The notes: generated by a model from the sequence alone, not told the origin. Shown: positions 46,339 through 58,087, counted from the first letter of the stretch. The stretch is 64,000 nt of DNA from Paraconiothyrium sp. Pb-2020 (GCA_022419385.1 JAJUBI010000001.1:186001-250000); one strand, 5' to 3'. Made by a program: numbers and translations.

Positions 46339-46759
46339 CTTCGCAATCAACTCCAGGACGTGTACGAGACACGTCGCAGGTATACATAGTAGCCCTCACT
46401 GCCGACGGCGAACTCATAGCAGCGGATGAATCCAATCAACGTGGTAGGAGAAGCGCTAGCCAGAAGTGTCAGCTCTATCGCAGCCCCCTCATTTGCGCCC
46501 CGCGCCGAGGAGCTGCAACACCCACCATCGTCTTCCTCCGCCGGTCTTATCGCCCGCGTAATGCGCTTAAACGGCTCCTACGACGCGGTCGTTACCGCAG
46601 TCATTGGCTAGAAAGTTGCCCGACGGAGAACGATTGTGCGTGTGATTCGCTGCAGCAAGACACCATCTACAACTTCCGCATCGGCGACAGTGCAGAGCAC
46701 GCTTCAAAACATGGCGATTCCAGCACTGAAAGAGTGCAACTTCGCTTGAAGACGACGAT
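46339..46759. promoter_or_regulatory. Shared divergent promoter, PYD2-like / PYD3-like genes
   Basis: 421 bases between two start codons of consecutive pathway enzymes, so co-regulation is likely. A 61-residue frame (46426-46611) lies inside, without support as a gene. I could not identify a specific factor site. Confidence 0.55.
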
Positions 46760-48106
46760 ATGTCGAACATGCGCGAGTTGAAGATCAATGCACAGAGACT
46801 CAATGATACGTTGCAGAGTACCTGTACGTCATGGGGCGCGTTGGCCGCTCCCTCCACGGGCATGTGTCGCTTGACGCTCAGCCAGGACGACAAGCAAGTA
46901 CGAGACTGGCTTGTTGCGGAGTGCAAGAGCTTAGGATGCGAGGTCAAGGTTGATCAGATTGGGAACATCTTTGCAACTCGGCCCGGGAGTGTGAAGGGTG
47001 TGAAGCCGATTGCGATGGGCAGTCACTTGGATACGCAGCCAGCAGGTATGAATTGACCGCTGTGCTGGCGTGAAGTCATACTGATATGCAAATTAGGAGG
47101 CAGATACGACGGTATCCTGGGAGTCCAGTCTGCTCTTGAGGTCCTACGCACCCTGCATGACAACAATGTCACCACGCATCTGCCAATTGCCCTGGTCAAC
47201 TGGACGAACGAAGAAGGTGCACGGTTTCCGGGTGCGATGATGGCTTCTGGCGTCTGGTCCACACATTCTTCAACTTCTTTGGAGGCTTGCTGGGAATTGC
47301 AAGACAAAGAAGGCATACGCATGAAGCAAGCGCTCGAAGACATTGGTTATCTAGGCGCGACAAAGGCCGACTACAGAGAGAACGGACTGGAGTGCCATTT
47401 CGAGCTGCACATCGAGCAAGGCCCATTATTAGAAGCAGAAGGAAAGACTGTGGGCATCGTGACGAGCGTGCAAGGCATGAAGTGGTTCGCTGTCAGGGTT
47501 GAAGGAGTGGAAGGCCATGCTGGAGCGACGCCAATGCCTGGCCGGGCAGATGCAATCGTGACTGCTTCGAGGCTGATTACTGCAGTGCGGAATACAGCGC
47601 TCAAGACGGAGCTGGGCGTGGCTACCGTGGGAGTCATCAAGAGCGATACTTCCAGCCAAGCAACGATATCTGCAGGTGTAGACTTCATCATCGATGTTCG
47701 TTGCACAACCGACGATATGGTCGATGAGCTCGCGTCTGCGGTCTTCAACGCCTTCGATAAGATCATCGCGGAGGAAGATAATAGGACGTCATACGCCATC
47801 AAAAGATCCTGGGGCATGCCACAATCAGTGTTTCACCCACGGTGCATCGATGCTTGCAGAAGTGCGGCAATCAAGGCTGTTGGCGAGGGTCAGATCATGG
47901 ATATGAAGAGCAGGGCTGGCCATGACACTGCTTGGACATCTCGTGTGTGCCCTTCCAGCATGATTTTCGTGCCTAGTAAGGATGGGCTCAGTCATAATCC
48001 GAATGAGTATACGAGTCCGGAGCATTGTGCGGTTGGGGCGCAGGTTCTGCTGGATGCTGTGCTGGAATATGATGAGATGGCGAGGGCTGGAGAGTACCAG
48101 AACTAG
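46760..48106 (+). CDS. PYD3: Beta-ureidopropionase-like amidohydrolase (M20 family)
   Basis: Predicted 431 residues. Exons 46760-47045 and 47097-48106, 51-bp intron. It belongs to the di-zinc M20/AcyI-type N-carbamoyl hydrolases, the same family as yeast beta-alanine synthase (Pyd3). It would release CO2 and ammonia from N-carbamoyl-beta-alanine. Metal ligands are visible: His in GSHLDTQPAGG with Asp in RYDG, Glu in WTNEEGARF, His in HIEQG, and the last His in SHNPNEYTS. The dimerisation domain contains GHAGATPM. Divergent from the dihydropyrimidinase gene, whose product is its expected substrate. N-carbamoyl-L-amino-acid hydrolase or allantoate amidohydrolase are the alternatives, and close homologs are hard to separate by eye. 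Confidence 0.88.
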
Positions 48107-48498
48107 TTGACGAACACGAATTCTAGCATGAATGATCATTTCCATGTTCTACATATGTCTTGTATCGTCATTACCGACGCGCTTCGAAAGGACGTCTGTA
48201 GGATGGTCGGATATACGCGCCGTATCTCCGCGTTCTTATCGACCGCTCCCCCATCTATCGTGCATCTCTCACGCGTCAAGCCGCATACACCCCAACCGTC
48301 CATCTGCACGTCCTCGCTACCCGGATCCTGTCGCGCCTACTGCTTCCGGCGCCAGCCTTGCTTATCGTTGGACAGGGGTTAATCCCATTCCGACGGAAAG
48401 CCTCGATTGGATAATTGCCATGTCGATAAAATGCAGCGTCGAGCAGCTGCAGCATCGACCGGGGCTCCACAGCAAGGGCCGCAATTCGTGTATCGAAC
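48107..48498. other. Intergenic between amidohydrolase and monooxygenase
   Basis: 392 bases, same-strand neighbours. No supported frame; promoter of the monooxygenase is expected here. Confidence 0.5.
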
Positions 48499-50335
48499 AT
48501 GACTGAGCCCGCTATCGAATATGTGGATGTGCTCGTAGTGGGAGGTGGACCTGTTGGTACGCGTCGCACTCACGGTAGCTCTCACAACCATCAGGTCTCA
48601 TAACCGCGTTGCAGCTTGCGCGCAACCTTCCAAAGTCCTCGCACACTGTCAAGATTATCGAGAAATACCCCAAGTCCTCGCAAGACCAATATGGCCGCGC
48701 CATCACACTGTTTCCTCGCTCGTCCGAGATGCTCGATCAACTGGGTCTTGCTGAGACGCTCGCCCAGCAGTGCTTCGCATGCCGAGAAACGGTCAATTAC
48801 GACAAAGATGGGAAGGAGTTCCCGGGACGAGGGTGGAGCTTTATGGAGAATATGAAGGATACGAAGTGGGATTTTGCACTTGTTCTGCGGCAGAAGTATC
48901 AGGAGGAGATATTTCGACAGGCGCTGAGGAAGGAAGGCGTTGAATTGGAGGCGCCTTGGGAGTTGACGACTATCGATCTTTTAGAAGATGTCATGGCGGG
49001 CGGTCACAAGGTGCTTGCAAGCCTCAAAAACCCTGAGACAGGGGTGAGAAGGGCAGTGAAGTGCAGATACCTCGTTGGCGCGGACGGCGGACGGTCTTCT
49101 GTCCGGAGAATGATGGACATACCGTTCGATGGCTCCTCGAGCGAAGACCAATGGGTGCGTGTGGATGGTGTTATTGAAACCGACCTTCCAAAGCCACGCA
49201 CATACTGCGCCATCGAATCTCCTACTCACGGCAACGTTCTCTGGGCCGCGCTCGACCACGGCGCAACTCGAATTGGCTATGCGTTCACACCAGAGCGAAG
49301 GAAGGCCTACGAAATCTTCGACGAGGATGCAGCTGTCAAGGAAGCCATTGCATCTGTCAAGCCATTCTCACTCAAGTTCAAGCAGGTGGATTGGTGGACC
49401 GTTTACGTCGTCGGTCAACGCATAGCGCGCAATTTCTTCGTCAAAGACTGCGTTTTCCTCGCTGGGGATGCATGCCACACACATTCATCCGGTGCCGCTC
49501 AGGGCATGAACACAGGCATGCACGATGCTGTCAACCTTGGGTGGAAGCTTTCCCTCGTCCTCCAAGGGCTCGCCAATCCGGACATCCTTCACTCGTACGA
49601 GACAGAACGACTGCCAAACGTCCAGAAGCTGATCAACTACGACAAGGACATCTCACGACTGATGACCATGCAGCTGCCCGAGAACTGGCAAGGCGATCCA
49701 GACGCCGATGTAAACGAGGTACTGGGTCAAGTCATGGCCGAAGCGGCAACATTCAGTAGCGGATTGGGCATCTACTACGAGCCAGACACCTATCTAAACC
49801 TCAACCAATCTTCTAATGTATCTTCCGTACAGCCGGGGCAGCGCGCGCCAGACGTAACGCTCCAGAAGCCTGCGACCTTCGAAGCCACCCGCTTACAGAC
49901 AGTAACGCCCAATGTCGCGCGCTTCTACATCGTTCTCTTTGCAGGCGACGTCGCGGTTACAAAGCACCACCTCTCCGCTTTCGCAAGCTCTTTCCTGCAA
50001 TCTCATTGGCTTTTTGATCCAAAGTACCCCGTTTCCTGGATATCCATATTTGATGGCCCCGGCGGACCCTCAACATACGAGACTCTAGGTGGCATGCCAT
50101 TCGGGAGCGTCTTTTACGATGCGGACCATAGCGCGCATGAGCGGTACGGGGTGCGCGCTAATGAGGGGGCGGTGGTGGTGTTGAGGCCTGATGGATGGGT
50201 GGGTACTGTTACCGAGCTTGGTTCAGCGGGGAAGGCAGCGCTGGAGAGGTACTTTCAGAGGTTTTTGGTGAGTCACTCAGGGAGTCAAGGCGCGCTGGGA
50301 GCAAATACTGATTGCAGTGTAGGTGTTTGAGGTAG
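48499..50335 (+). CDS. FAD-dependent aromatic monooxygenase (phenol hydroxylase type)
   Basis: Predicted about 580-597 residues. The start ATG at 48499 gives the dinucleotide-binding motif DVLVVGGGPVG, which is only complete if the very short 38-bp intron 48557-48594 is removed. Exon 2 runs from 48595. A final 50-bp intron 50268-50317 (GTGAGT..TTGCAG) would end the protein at 50335; unspliced it stops at 50330. Group A flavin monooxygenase landmarks: GADGGRSSVRRMM (DG motif) and VFLAGDACHTHSSGAAQGMNTGMHDAVNLGWK (GD motif, quoted here as its two halves, separated after HSSGAAQG). A thioredoxin-like C-terminal dimerisation domain follows. It hydroxylates an aromatic or heteroaromatic ring using NAD(P)H and O2. 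It lies downstream of the two pyrimidine-type catabolic genes; a shared pathway is inference. Confidence 0.88.
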
Positions 50336-50670
50336 GGTCGAAGCTGTGAGTGGTGCGCGAAAAGACGTAATACATGATGCAAGCCTCGTGCGTGTGCTAC
50401 GTGCAAGCTGTCCGAGTTGGGACGCCGTCGTGAGTCTTTGCTTGTAGCCCCCCAACGAATAATCCCCATACGCCTTCTCGAGGAATCAAGACATCGCTAG
50501 CAATCAGCTGTACATACCCATTGGAGAATGCAGCGGACTTGAGTGTCAGCGTTTAAAAGTCCAGTCCCCTTCCGTTCTGTTCCGTGTCTCTTTCTCTCGC
50601 TTCATCCCTTTCACTTTCTGACACTCGCTTCCCGAACTTCCTTCGGAGCCCATTTGGCTCTACATACAAG
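50336..50670. promoter_or_regulatory. Promoter region of WSC gene
   Basis: 335 bases with a CT-rich leader just before the ATG and a TTTAAAAG element near 50553. No gene seen. Confidence 0.4.
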
Positions 50671-52753
50671 ATGAAGTACCTTTCATTCTTCCTCGCCGCT
50701 GCATCGGCAGCCTCAATCCCTAAGAGTCTTAGCCCTCGGCAGCTCCCTCCAGACCAGAATCTGCCTACTGGCTGGACATATACTGGTTGTTATGTTGACC
50801 AACAAACCAATCGTGCCTTGCGGTACGACTATCAGCGTAGCAATACCCAGAGCGGGAACCAGTGTATCAGTTATTGCTCGCGTATGGGTTTCAATGTCGC
50901 TGGTACTGGTATGTCCTCCCTCTTCTTTGAGTGACTCATCTGGCTTCTCTGGCTTGAACACTTGGAGTTGAATCGACACTAACTCAAGACAGAATATGGT
51001 CTGGAATGCTTTTGCGACTTTAGGAACAACGCCATCCAGGTTGACGACGAGGACTGTGACACGCCCTGCACGGGCAATTCGAACGAAGCTTGCGGCGGCG
51101 CTAACAGAATTTCCGTTTACCAGTACGCCCTACCATCTTCACTCCCAGTACTCTTATCTGAAGGCTAACCGCTTCCAGGGGCCCAAATAATGCCCCCCCT
51201 TACACCAACCCAGGCGACGGCTCGACCTTCATTTACCAGGGCTGCTATCCTGACTCAGTGCAAAACCGCCTTCTGCCCTATGAGCCGTTTTACGGACGGG
51301 GCGTGACGGTCGCTAGGTGTGTCGCTGTATGCCGTAGGGCTGGGTATGTTTCAAGTGGCAACAATGTGGCGTATGCGGGTCTTGAGTATGGCCAAGGTAC
51401 GTTAACAATCCCTTCTTCTTCCACAAACCTGCCCCGTGTCTCGCAGACTTTCGCTCCCCTGTATTCACCAAGTGAAGTAATTGGGGCTGCAAGCTTTTGA
51501 CCCATGACTATATCTGTGCTTGAACGAATGCATGGTTAACGTACTTGCTAGAATGCTTCTGCGGCAGCAATACCCAACTGCCATCTGCTGTCCCCGGGGA
51601 CAATCCGCATCTCACTGGATGTGACATGCCGTGCATCAGCAACGGTACCGAATACTGCGGTGGTAGCAACAGGCTGAATATTTATATGGTCAACGCGCCT
51701 GGTACCACTTCGACTACTTCCACTTCGACTAGTACCTCTTCGACCAGCTCCACACCTACGGTTTCGACGACGTATACTATCACTCTCACTTCAAGTACTA
51801 GTACGACCACTATCACGACTACTGGTACGACTACTAGTACAACTACGTTGACGTATCCTGCGACTTCGACCACTTCGTCTTCGACATCGACATCGTCTAG
51901 TACATCGACATCGTCCCCGACCTCAACATCGACGTCCACATCAACACTAACTAGTACGTCGACATCGACCACTACATCGACGCCGACGTCGACATCGTCA
52001 TCCACATCAACTACATCGTCTCCTAGCTCGACTAGTTCATCAACTTCATCTACTTCCTCCACTCCAATCACGACCACGATTACCAGCACGAGCACGGGAA
52101 CTAGTACATTCACATCTACCACAACAACCTCAACTACTAGTACGACCAGCGGTACAAGCACGAGCACAACCACCAGCTCAAGCACGGGAACTAGCACAAG
52201 CACATCTACTAGCACGAGCACAACTTCCAGCACAAGTACAACTACTACTACAGCCACGGGAACGAGCACAAGCACGATTACCGGCTCAAGTACGGGATCC
52301 AGCACAAGCACAATTACCAGCACGAGCACGGGAACTAGCACAAGCTCATCTACCAGCACAACCACGGGTACTAGCACAAGCACGTCCACCGTTACGAGCA
52401 CGGGAACTTCGACCACAGTTACCAGCACCGGTACAGGTACAAGCACTAGCACGATTATCGGCTCAAGCACAGGTACCAGCACGAGCACGACTACAATTAC
52501 AAGCACGGGATCCAGCACAAGTACAACTGCCAGCACAACCACGGGAACCAGCACAAGCTTGACTACCAGCTCAAGCACAACTACTACCAGCAGCACTGGT
52601 ACCGCCACAACCACAGGCACGAGTACGAGCACAACCAGCAGCACCACCACTGGCACGAGCTCGAGCACAACTACGACTTCCAGCACAACCACCAGCACCA
52701 CCACTGGAACTAGCACGAGCACTACGACGATCACATCAACGGCCACTCGTTAA
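50671..52753 (+). CDS. Secreted WSC-domain, Ser/Thr-rich surface protein
   Basis: Predicted 595 residues. Exons 50671-50908, 50993-51122, 51179-51396, 51552-52753, frame exact. A signal peptide (MKYLSFFLAAASAAS) precedes two WSC domains (about 34-125 and 145-245), each with the paired-Cys pattern, e.g. YTGCYVD, GLECFCD, CDTPCTGN and EACGG, and CFCGSN, CDMPC and YCGG. From about 250 to the end the chain is nearly pure Ser/Thr in (S/T)TST-type repeats with occasional Gly/Ile, typical of heavily O-mannosylated wall proteins. No transmembrane helix or GPI signal is visible at the end, so it is secreted or wall-trapped and not a Wsc sensor. Carbohydrate binding is the family role. Confidence 0.88.
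51705..52745 (+). repeat. Coding Ser/Thr low-complexity repeat
   Basis: About one kilobase of short degenerate repeats (ACNAGCACN and ACTTCGACN types) encodes the Thr/Ser stalk. In the second half a longer unit around GGNAC(T/C)AGCACNAGCAC recurs every 36-60 bases. Length is likely to vary between strains. Confidence 0.8.
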
Positions 52754-53316
52754 GTGAATTGGTTGCGCTCGATACGTCTTGGTGAGAAAGTAGGTGTTGC
52801 TGGGTTGCAATAGGGGAGATAGTTTAGAATGGTAATGGAGGTGGAAATCGGGGCATTGCGGCGTTTGGATTTTGGGTTTCTAGGCACGCTCCTTGAGTCG
52901 TATCAGGGTTGTTTGTAACTTTGGAGACGGCGCTGGGACGGCGCCGGGACGGCGTTCGGGCTTCGGCAATGAAAAACGGCGCAAAGAATGGTATAAAGCT
53001 TTGGACGGCTAGGCTTTTGAGGTACTAATCTAGATAATGGTCTGTCTTTACTAAAATGTTATTCCGTTCACTCCTAAAAATGCGCATTAAAGTATCGCTA
53101 AGCTGCAAATCAGGCCTGAAGCTTTCCGTCTGGTGGGCCCGAATCCTGTAGGACCTTGACGGATTGGCCCAAGGCGAAAGCGCGCAAAATGCGCCAATAA
53201 ATGAGTATTGCTGAGATTGGAACAGCTACCTCGCAAATAACAACTTGTCATCATACTTACTCGTCGCCTACTGAACTACCCACCTGCGGCGGACCCATGT
53301 ATTTCATATCCAGTTA
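52754..53316. other. Intergenic with 11-bp tandem repeat
   Basis: Convergent 3' ends. At 52924-52956 three near-identical GGGACGGCGCT-type units are in tandem. The rest shows no gene. Confidence 0.55.
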
Positions 53317-54142
53317 CTACGACCCCCTGGGACACCACTCATCAAGGAGGAACGAATGATGGTCCCATAATAACATAATACCGCCATATCCACCATTCAT
53401 AGAGACGTCGTCAGTGAATTGTATCCAAGGACACTCAATCCCACGACCCGTGCCCCTCACATGCTTCTCAATACGTTTCTGCAGCAACGAACCTAACCTC
53501 CCGCGTCGACCCATTTCATCATACCAGACAAAGTCTGGAAAATGCTCTTCCACCTCTGGCACGGGCTGGTCTTCGCCGATGGGTAGCGGGATCAAAACCA
53601 TTTCTCGCATGAGATATACTTCCTTCATTGAGAACGCTATGACTGCTGAAGCCCATTCTGCATCGGGTAGCCGTAAAAAGCTCCATAGCTGGTAGTATGT
53701 GCGGAAGAAGCGGCGACGCTCAGTTGGCGTGAGGTGCTCTGGATGACGTCCCTTCTCGTAGATGTCCCGCCAGCCAACCGCTATATGACTTAGGTAAGTC
53801 TAATTCTGCAAAACCTCTCATCGAACACATACCATCCATAGGTTTTACAACTTTCTGTTCGAACTGTTCAGCTATGGAGCTGGTGAAGTCTGCACGACGG
53901 CATATGCGGGAAGCATCTTGGGCGTTGATTCGAGAGTTTCCCGATAGCTGCAAAGCGCGCGCATACTTCTCGCCTTCGATGCTCCTCGGTGCGAGTTCCT
54001 GGTATATACCGTCTGCATGTTCCAGCCATACACCGCGAAAACTACGCGAAGTCGACGAAAGAGCAAGCGCGTCAGATAGAGAGTCCAGATTACAGTAGAT
54101 TTGAATGGTAAGTTCCACGGGAAGAGATAGATGGGAAGCCAT
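53317..54142 (-). CDS. F-box protein
   Basis: Predicted 257 residues. Exons, in coding order: 54142-53833 and 53780-53317, with a 52-bp intron. The first 45 residues are an F-box (LPVELTIQIYCNL followed by DALALSSTSRSFRGVW), which would bind Skp1 in an SCF ubiquitin ligase. The C-terminal part is a fungal F-box-associated region rich in aromatic residues (RRFFRTYYQLWSFLRL); no WD40 or LRR repeats are seen. Target unknown. The two exons join in phase 1 with continuous sequence, so the model is well supported. Confidence 0.82.
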
Positions 54143-54277
54143 GGTCGGAGATTTATGTTACCTCAAATGTCGAGGGGCAAGGCGCAATGAAGTTTGCCTT
54201 GGGGTAATGACGTAACGTGTTGGTAACGTGTTGGTGTTGTGGTCTCTAGGGTGCATTTCGGCTACGTGGTCTCCAGT

Positions 54278-54410
54278 CTAATCCAACGTTCTGCGGCGTA
54301 GTTGTGCAACCCCTGTAAGCTGACAAGCCGAGCTTGTCTCTCCTTAGCAAAGCTTTTTCGAGACAAGCTCTAAATAACAGATCTACGCCTACTGTGCCAT
54401 ACGCCTCTCC
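54278..54410 (-). repeat. Repeat copy A with hairpin
   Basis: Copy A of a diverged element. Shared with copy B: CTAATC(C/T)AACGT, GCGGCGTAGTTGTG-type, GTCTCTCC, AGCTTTTTC, GAGAC, CAGATCTAC and CTG(T/C)GCCAT. Within it the arms 54331-54340 (AGCTTGTCTC) and 54360-54369 (GAGACAAGCT) are a perfect 10-bp inverted repeat with a 19-base loop. Read on the - strand the right end resembles a tRNA A box (ATGGCACAGTAG), though no B box was found. Confidence 0.6.
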
Positions 54411-54462
54411 AAAGGTTGGTCTCGTGGCTTCCGTAAATCATCTTTGCAATATAGTCTTTGAT

Positions 54463-54578
54463 ATAATCTAACGTGTTGCGCCGCAGTTGTGGCGCTAGCA
54501 TTGCGTATTTGTCTCTCCCAGTAGAGCTTTTTCTGAGACGACCGTAAAGGGAGCAGATCTACAACCACTGCGCCATGA
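54463..54578 (-). repeat. Repeat copy B with hairpin
   Basis: Second copy of the same element, in the same orientation, with start points 185 bases apart. The stem core GTCTC..GAGAC is kept around a similar loop containing AGAGCTTTTTC. On the - strand its end reads ATGGCGCAGTGGT, a good match to a tRNA A box. Confidence 0.6.
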
Positions 54579-55089
54579 ACCCTTTAAGATATACGAAGAT
54601 CAACTTTATTGATCATGGAATTCAAAATGTCTGTACATGAAGTCATACCACGGTTGTCTGTCACACTCGCACGCAAAGGCGCATATAACGTCAATGCATG
54701 AGAGATACCATCCTGAATAAGCAACATCTCTGTCTGTTGAGGTAAAAGGCGTCAGGCAGACGTGGGAAGGATAGTTCGGCAGAGAGTTCGCCTGAAACCG
54801 GGCCCAACAGGCGAAGGCTTGAAACCTCTACCGCCCAGCGCCTGAAAGTCAATGAGCGTTTCTTTGGCTTGCTTGGAGAACTTAGCTAGCAGTCTATATG
54901 GGTTTTACTTACTGTACTCAATTATCAGGTATCCATTGACCAAGCCACGAATCCTACGAGGGCGAAATGTTCCGGTGTGTTTCTGCGGTCTGGTGATCTT
55001 ATGAAATAACACACATACACTTGGATCGAGAGATGGTCTGGTTATCAGAGGAGTCAAATGGACACTTGTACAGAGAAGCCTGATCATAA

Positions 55090-55098
55090 TATATAAAG
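55090..55098 (+). promoter_or_regulatory. TATA box
   Basis: TATATAAAG, 80 bases before the ATG at 55178. Confidence 0.55.
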
Positions 55099-55177
55099 AG
55101 GTATTTCGAAGCTCATCACAAAGCAGACAACTCAGCATCTCCTCCTTTCCTCTGATCTCTTCACGCACTGAGCGAGA

Positions 55178-58087
55178 ATGCCTTCACAGGCATCCTTACT
55201 ACGGCATTTGCCGCTACTTCTCTTCCTCGGAAGCTCCATGCCAGGCAATGTTGCTTTGGCTGGACAGTGTTGTTCCGGAGAAGACAATGACACCCCTGAG
55301 TGCACCACCGACGGCATCAATGATGCTGGTGATGAGACTCCGGCGACCAACGCCGCTAAGATTGGGTATGAGCTCGAATCATCGGCAGTCAGGCTGGCGC
55401 CTGAGAAAGATGGATGTACCGAGGCCCAGACAGATCAGGCAAAAGGACACCTCCTCGCCGGACGTAAAGGAACGAACTGGATGTTAACAGCCGATACCCT
55501 TGCCGGTGCGATTCCTCATCAGCAGGTAGATATAGAGTACATCCTGAATGGCCAGAATATCAAGCTTGGCACATCGGACCTCCAGAACGCAGCCAACGCT
55601 GCGGCTGCTGATTTTGTAAGTTCTTAGTAGAAAGCAACACCTGGAAAGTCCTTCTGACAGTCTACAGAAAGCCTGGAACCCATGGGCGAAAATGAAACCA
55701 AACTCGTTCGAAATCGAAGGCAACGAATGCAACAACTGGAAAGTTTTCCGGCCTTTCCAAGTCAAAACAGATGAAATTCGATTCAATGCCCAAGCCACGG
55801 CCCCACTGCCTCTGGAAGCCGTTCAAGACTTATTCAGAATCTCCAAAACAAGGATCCAATCACCATTGGTACCCGCGTCGGGCGCGGACGACGCAGTGTA
55901 CGTTACCAAGGACTTTTTCCAGGCCTCTCCTGGTGGAGTTACGTCAGATTCACTAAAGGATGACACGCTGGCATTCTTCTCAATCGTCATGTCCTACGCC
56001 AAGGCTGAAACAGACTTCAGCTCGAAACCGGGTAAAAGTATCAAAAGCACCATTCCGATAATGCCACGCAACGATTTCACCACGATCTATAAGAGATTGA
56101 AGGAGGATAGTGCCATACCTACCATCGACGGATCCTTGTGGGACGTAGTCAACAAGCTTTCATGCTACAAGAACGGTGGCAATGATGGCACCACTATAGT
56201 GTATGTTGAACGCATCCCAGCTGCACTGCGATGCTAACAATTCCAGCTATGACACCGAATTTTGTGACGGAAACGATCTCAAAGATCCAAAGCCAAAGGA
56301 TGGTAAGTTGGAGGGCATGATCTACCACGCGAAATCGAGCAGTGGCGAGGACCAGTGCACGATGAAGGAGTGGATTGACGCAGTGGAAGCTGAGAAAGAA
56401 GACCCCATCACAAGAGTCGACAAGAAGATTGATGGATCAGTTGGCAAGTTCGGAAATCGTTACGAATTGGTTCTGGACACCGACCGCGAAGTCCCCGTCT
56501 TCGAATTCCGAAACCTCTATGCTCCTGTGGCAAAGGAATTTGGGAAGGCCGTCAAGACAGTTGAAGACGCCATCGTAGGATACCACAGAAAGTTCGCTAA
56601 TGGCCCACGAAAGTTCCGCAGGCGGCAAGACGCAAAGTACTCGCACATCCGGCGCAACGCTCCTAGAGACGACTGCGCCGCGCCCACACCCACAGCGACA
56701 GACGCCCCAACCACAACCGTTCCACAGCCAACGCCGCCGCCTACTATCTCCTGCAAGCTGCAGCTAAATGATCCAGGCCAAGGAATCGATCATGAGGGCT
56801 GCATCTGTGGGTCTACTACTCTGCCTCTCCTCACTGTGACGGACGCAACGAGTGACTCACAATCTTGCGACTACACTGCGCTCCCCACATCCAGCGTCTC
56901 GAATCCCATTTCGATTGAGCACCAGACGTACACCGCCAACTGCTACCTATGCACGCTCATTGGTGGTATCGCCGACACACCATCCTGCGCCACTAAGCCC
57001 GTCGACGGCTGCACCCCCACTACACCTGCCGCCCCAACAGCAACAGTCTTTCTCTCTAACAACAGCGTGCCCATCGGCGATGAGAACAACAAGAACAACG
57101 GCGCTGACCTTCGAAAGGATTTGTTCAACAAGTTGAAAGCTCTATGTCCTGGTAGTGCTAGTGCTTGCGACTCTAAGACGCCCGCCGAATTTGACAAGGT
57201 TGAAACCGTCACTGGCGACGAGCCTATCGAAGAAACTATTAAGTTTATTATCCAGGACAGTCATTACAATAGTGGACAGGAACGCGACCAGATGATTGCA
57301 GCGGCGGTCGCATCGTGGCAGCAGGGCGTCGCCAAATCGTGCAAAGAGGTCGAGTACGAGGACACCGAAGATCCGACGAAGAGTGGATGCGGGACAGGTA
57401 TTGTCAAACGTGGTAGCGTGGTAAGGGCGCTTATGACACCTGAAGAGAGGAGAGCAACGCCGTAGGGCACGCCGTGGCAGAAGAGGAGTGCGGCCCCGGA
57501 GCCGATATGCGATAACTGCGATCCGCCCCCAGCGCCTGAGTGTCATTATAAAGCGACCATTTGTTCGGGGCCAGATCATATCTGTGGGTTCCCCCGAAAT
57601 GTCCCCTTCGTTACCTTTTCCCTCATCTGTTCTGAAAATTGCATACTATCCATGGTATCTACATACTGACAACACTGCTCCCTAGCCACCTTCGTAGGCA
57701 ACGCGCGCGACGGCCCCTACGCAAATCACATGAACATCCAACTTGATTACACCATCGGACACGGCGACTCGGCCTTTAACGAATTCATCTGCGAGATCAT
57801 TGTCGACGGGCTTACCGCTCTAGCTCTGGTAAGTTCTCTCCTTACCCTCACCTTTCTCCTGAGCCCAGTCAGTTGGGGTTGTTCATTTGGAGAAGAAAGT
57901 CCATCCACCTGGGAACTGGTCTTCGAGTGAGTTGCTGATGAGAGTACAGGCTCTTGCACCAGAGCTAGCAGGCGCTGAGGTCTGGGAGGATCTAGAACTG
58001 CAAGCGTTGTGTGCTAGTCTAGCGGAACATATTGGGTCGAGGGATATGAACAATACGATGACGGATGGTATGCTTATCGGAGCTTAG
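55178..58087 (+). CDS. Large secreted Cys-containing protein, interrupted by TAG
   Basis: Signal peptide at the start (MPSQASLLRHLPLLLFLGSS, cleaved near ALAGQ). Exons: 55178-55615, 55668-56200, 56247-57583, 57686-57828, 57950-58087. Together they are 863 codons in one frame except for a TAG at codon 730 (57463-57465). As it stands the product is 729 residues. The part after the stop is clearly of the same gene: a Cys-rich segment (PICDNCDPPPAPEC, ATICSG) and a terminal domain spliced from two exons. The middle shows IMPRNDF, a Pro/Thr-rich linker near 490-530 and a Cys-rich block. I do not recognise a catalytic domain. CAG to TAG is the simplest explanation. Extracellular location is well supported, function is not. 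Confidence 0.75.

Larger units (their letters stand above)
54143..55177. other. Intergenic with a pair of related repeat copies
   Basis: About 1 kb with no supported gene. Two related copies of a 115-130-bp element lie here at 54278-54410 and 54463-54578 (see separate entries); the final 100 bases hold a TATA box for the next gene. Confidence 0.55.

Noticed and set aside
51682..52746. 354-codon Val/Asp-rich frame on the - strand
   Set aside because: It is the complement of the Ser/Thr repeat of the WSC gene and has no independent support.
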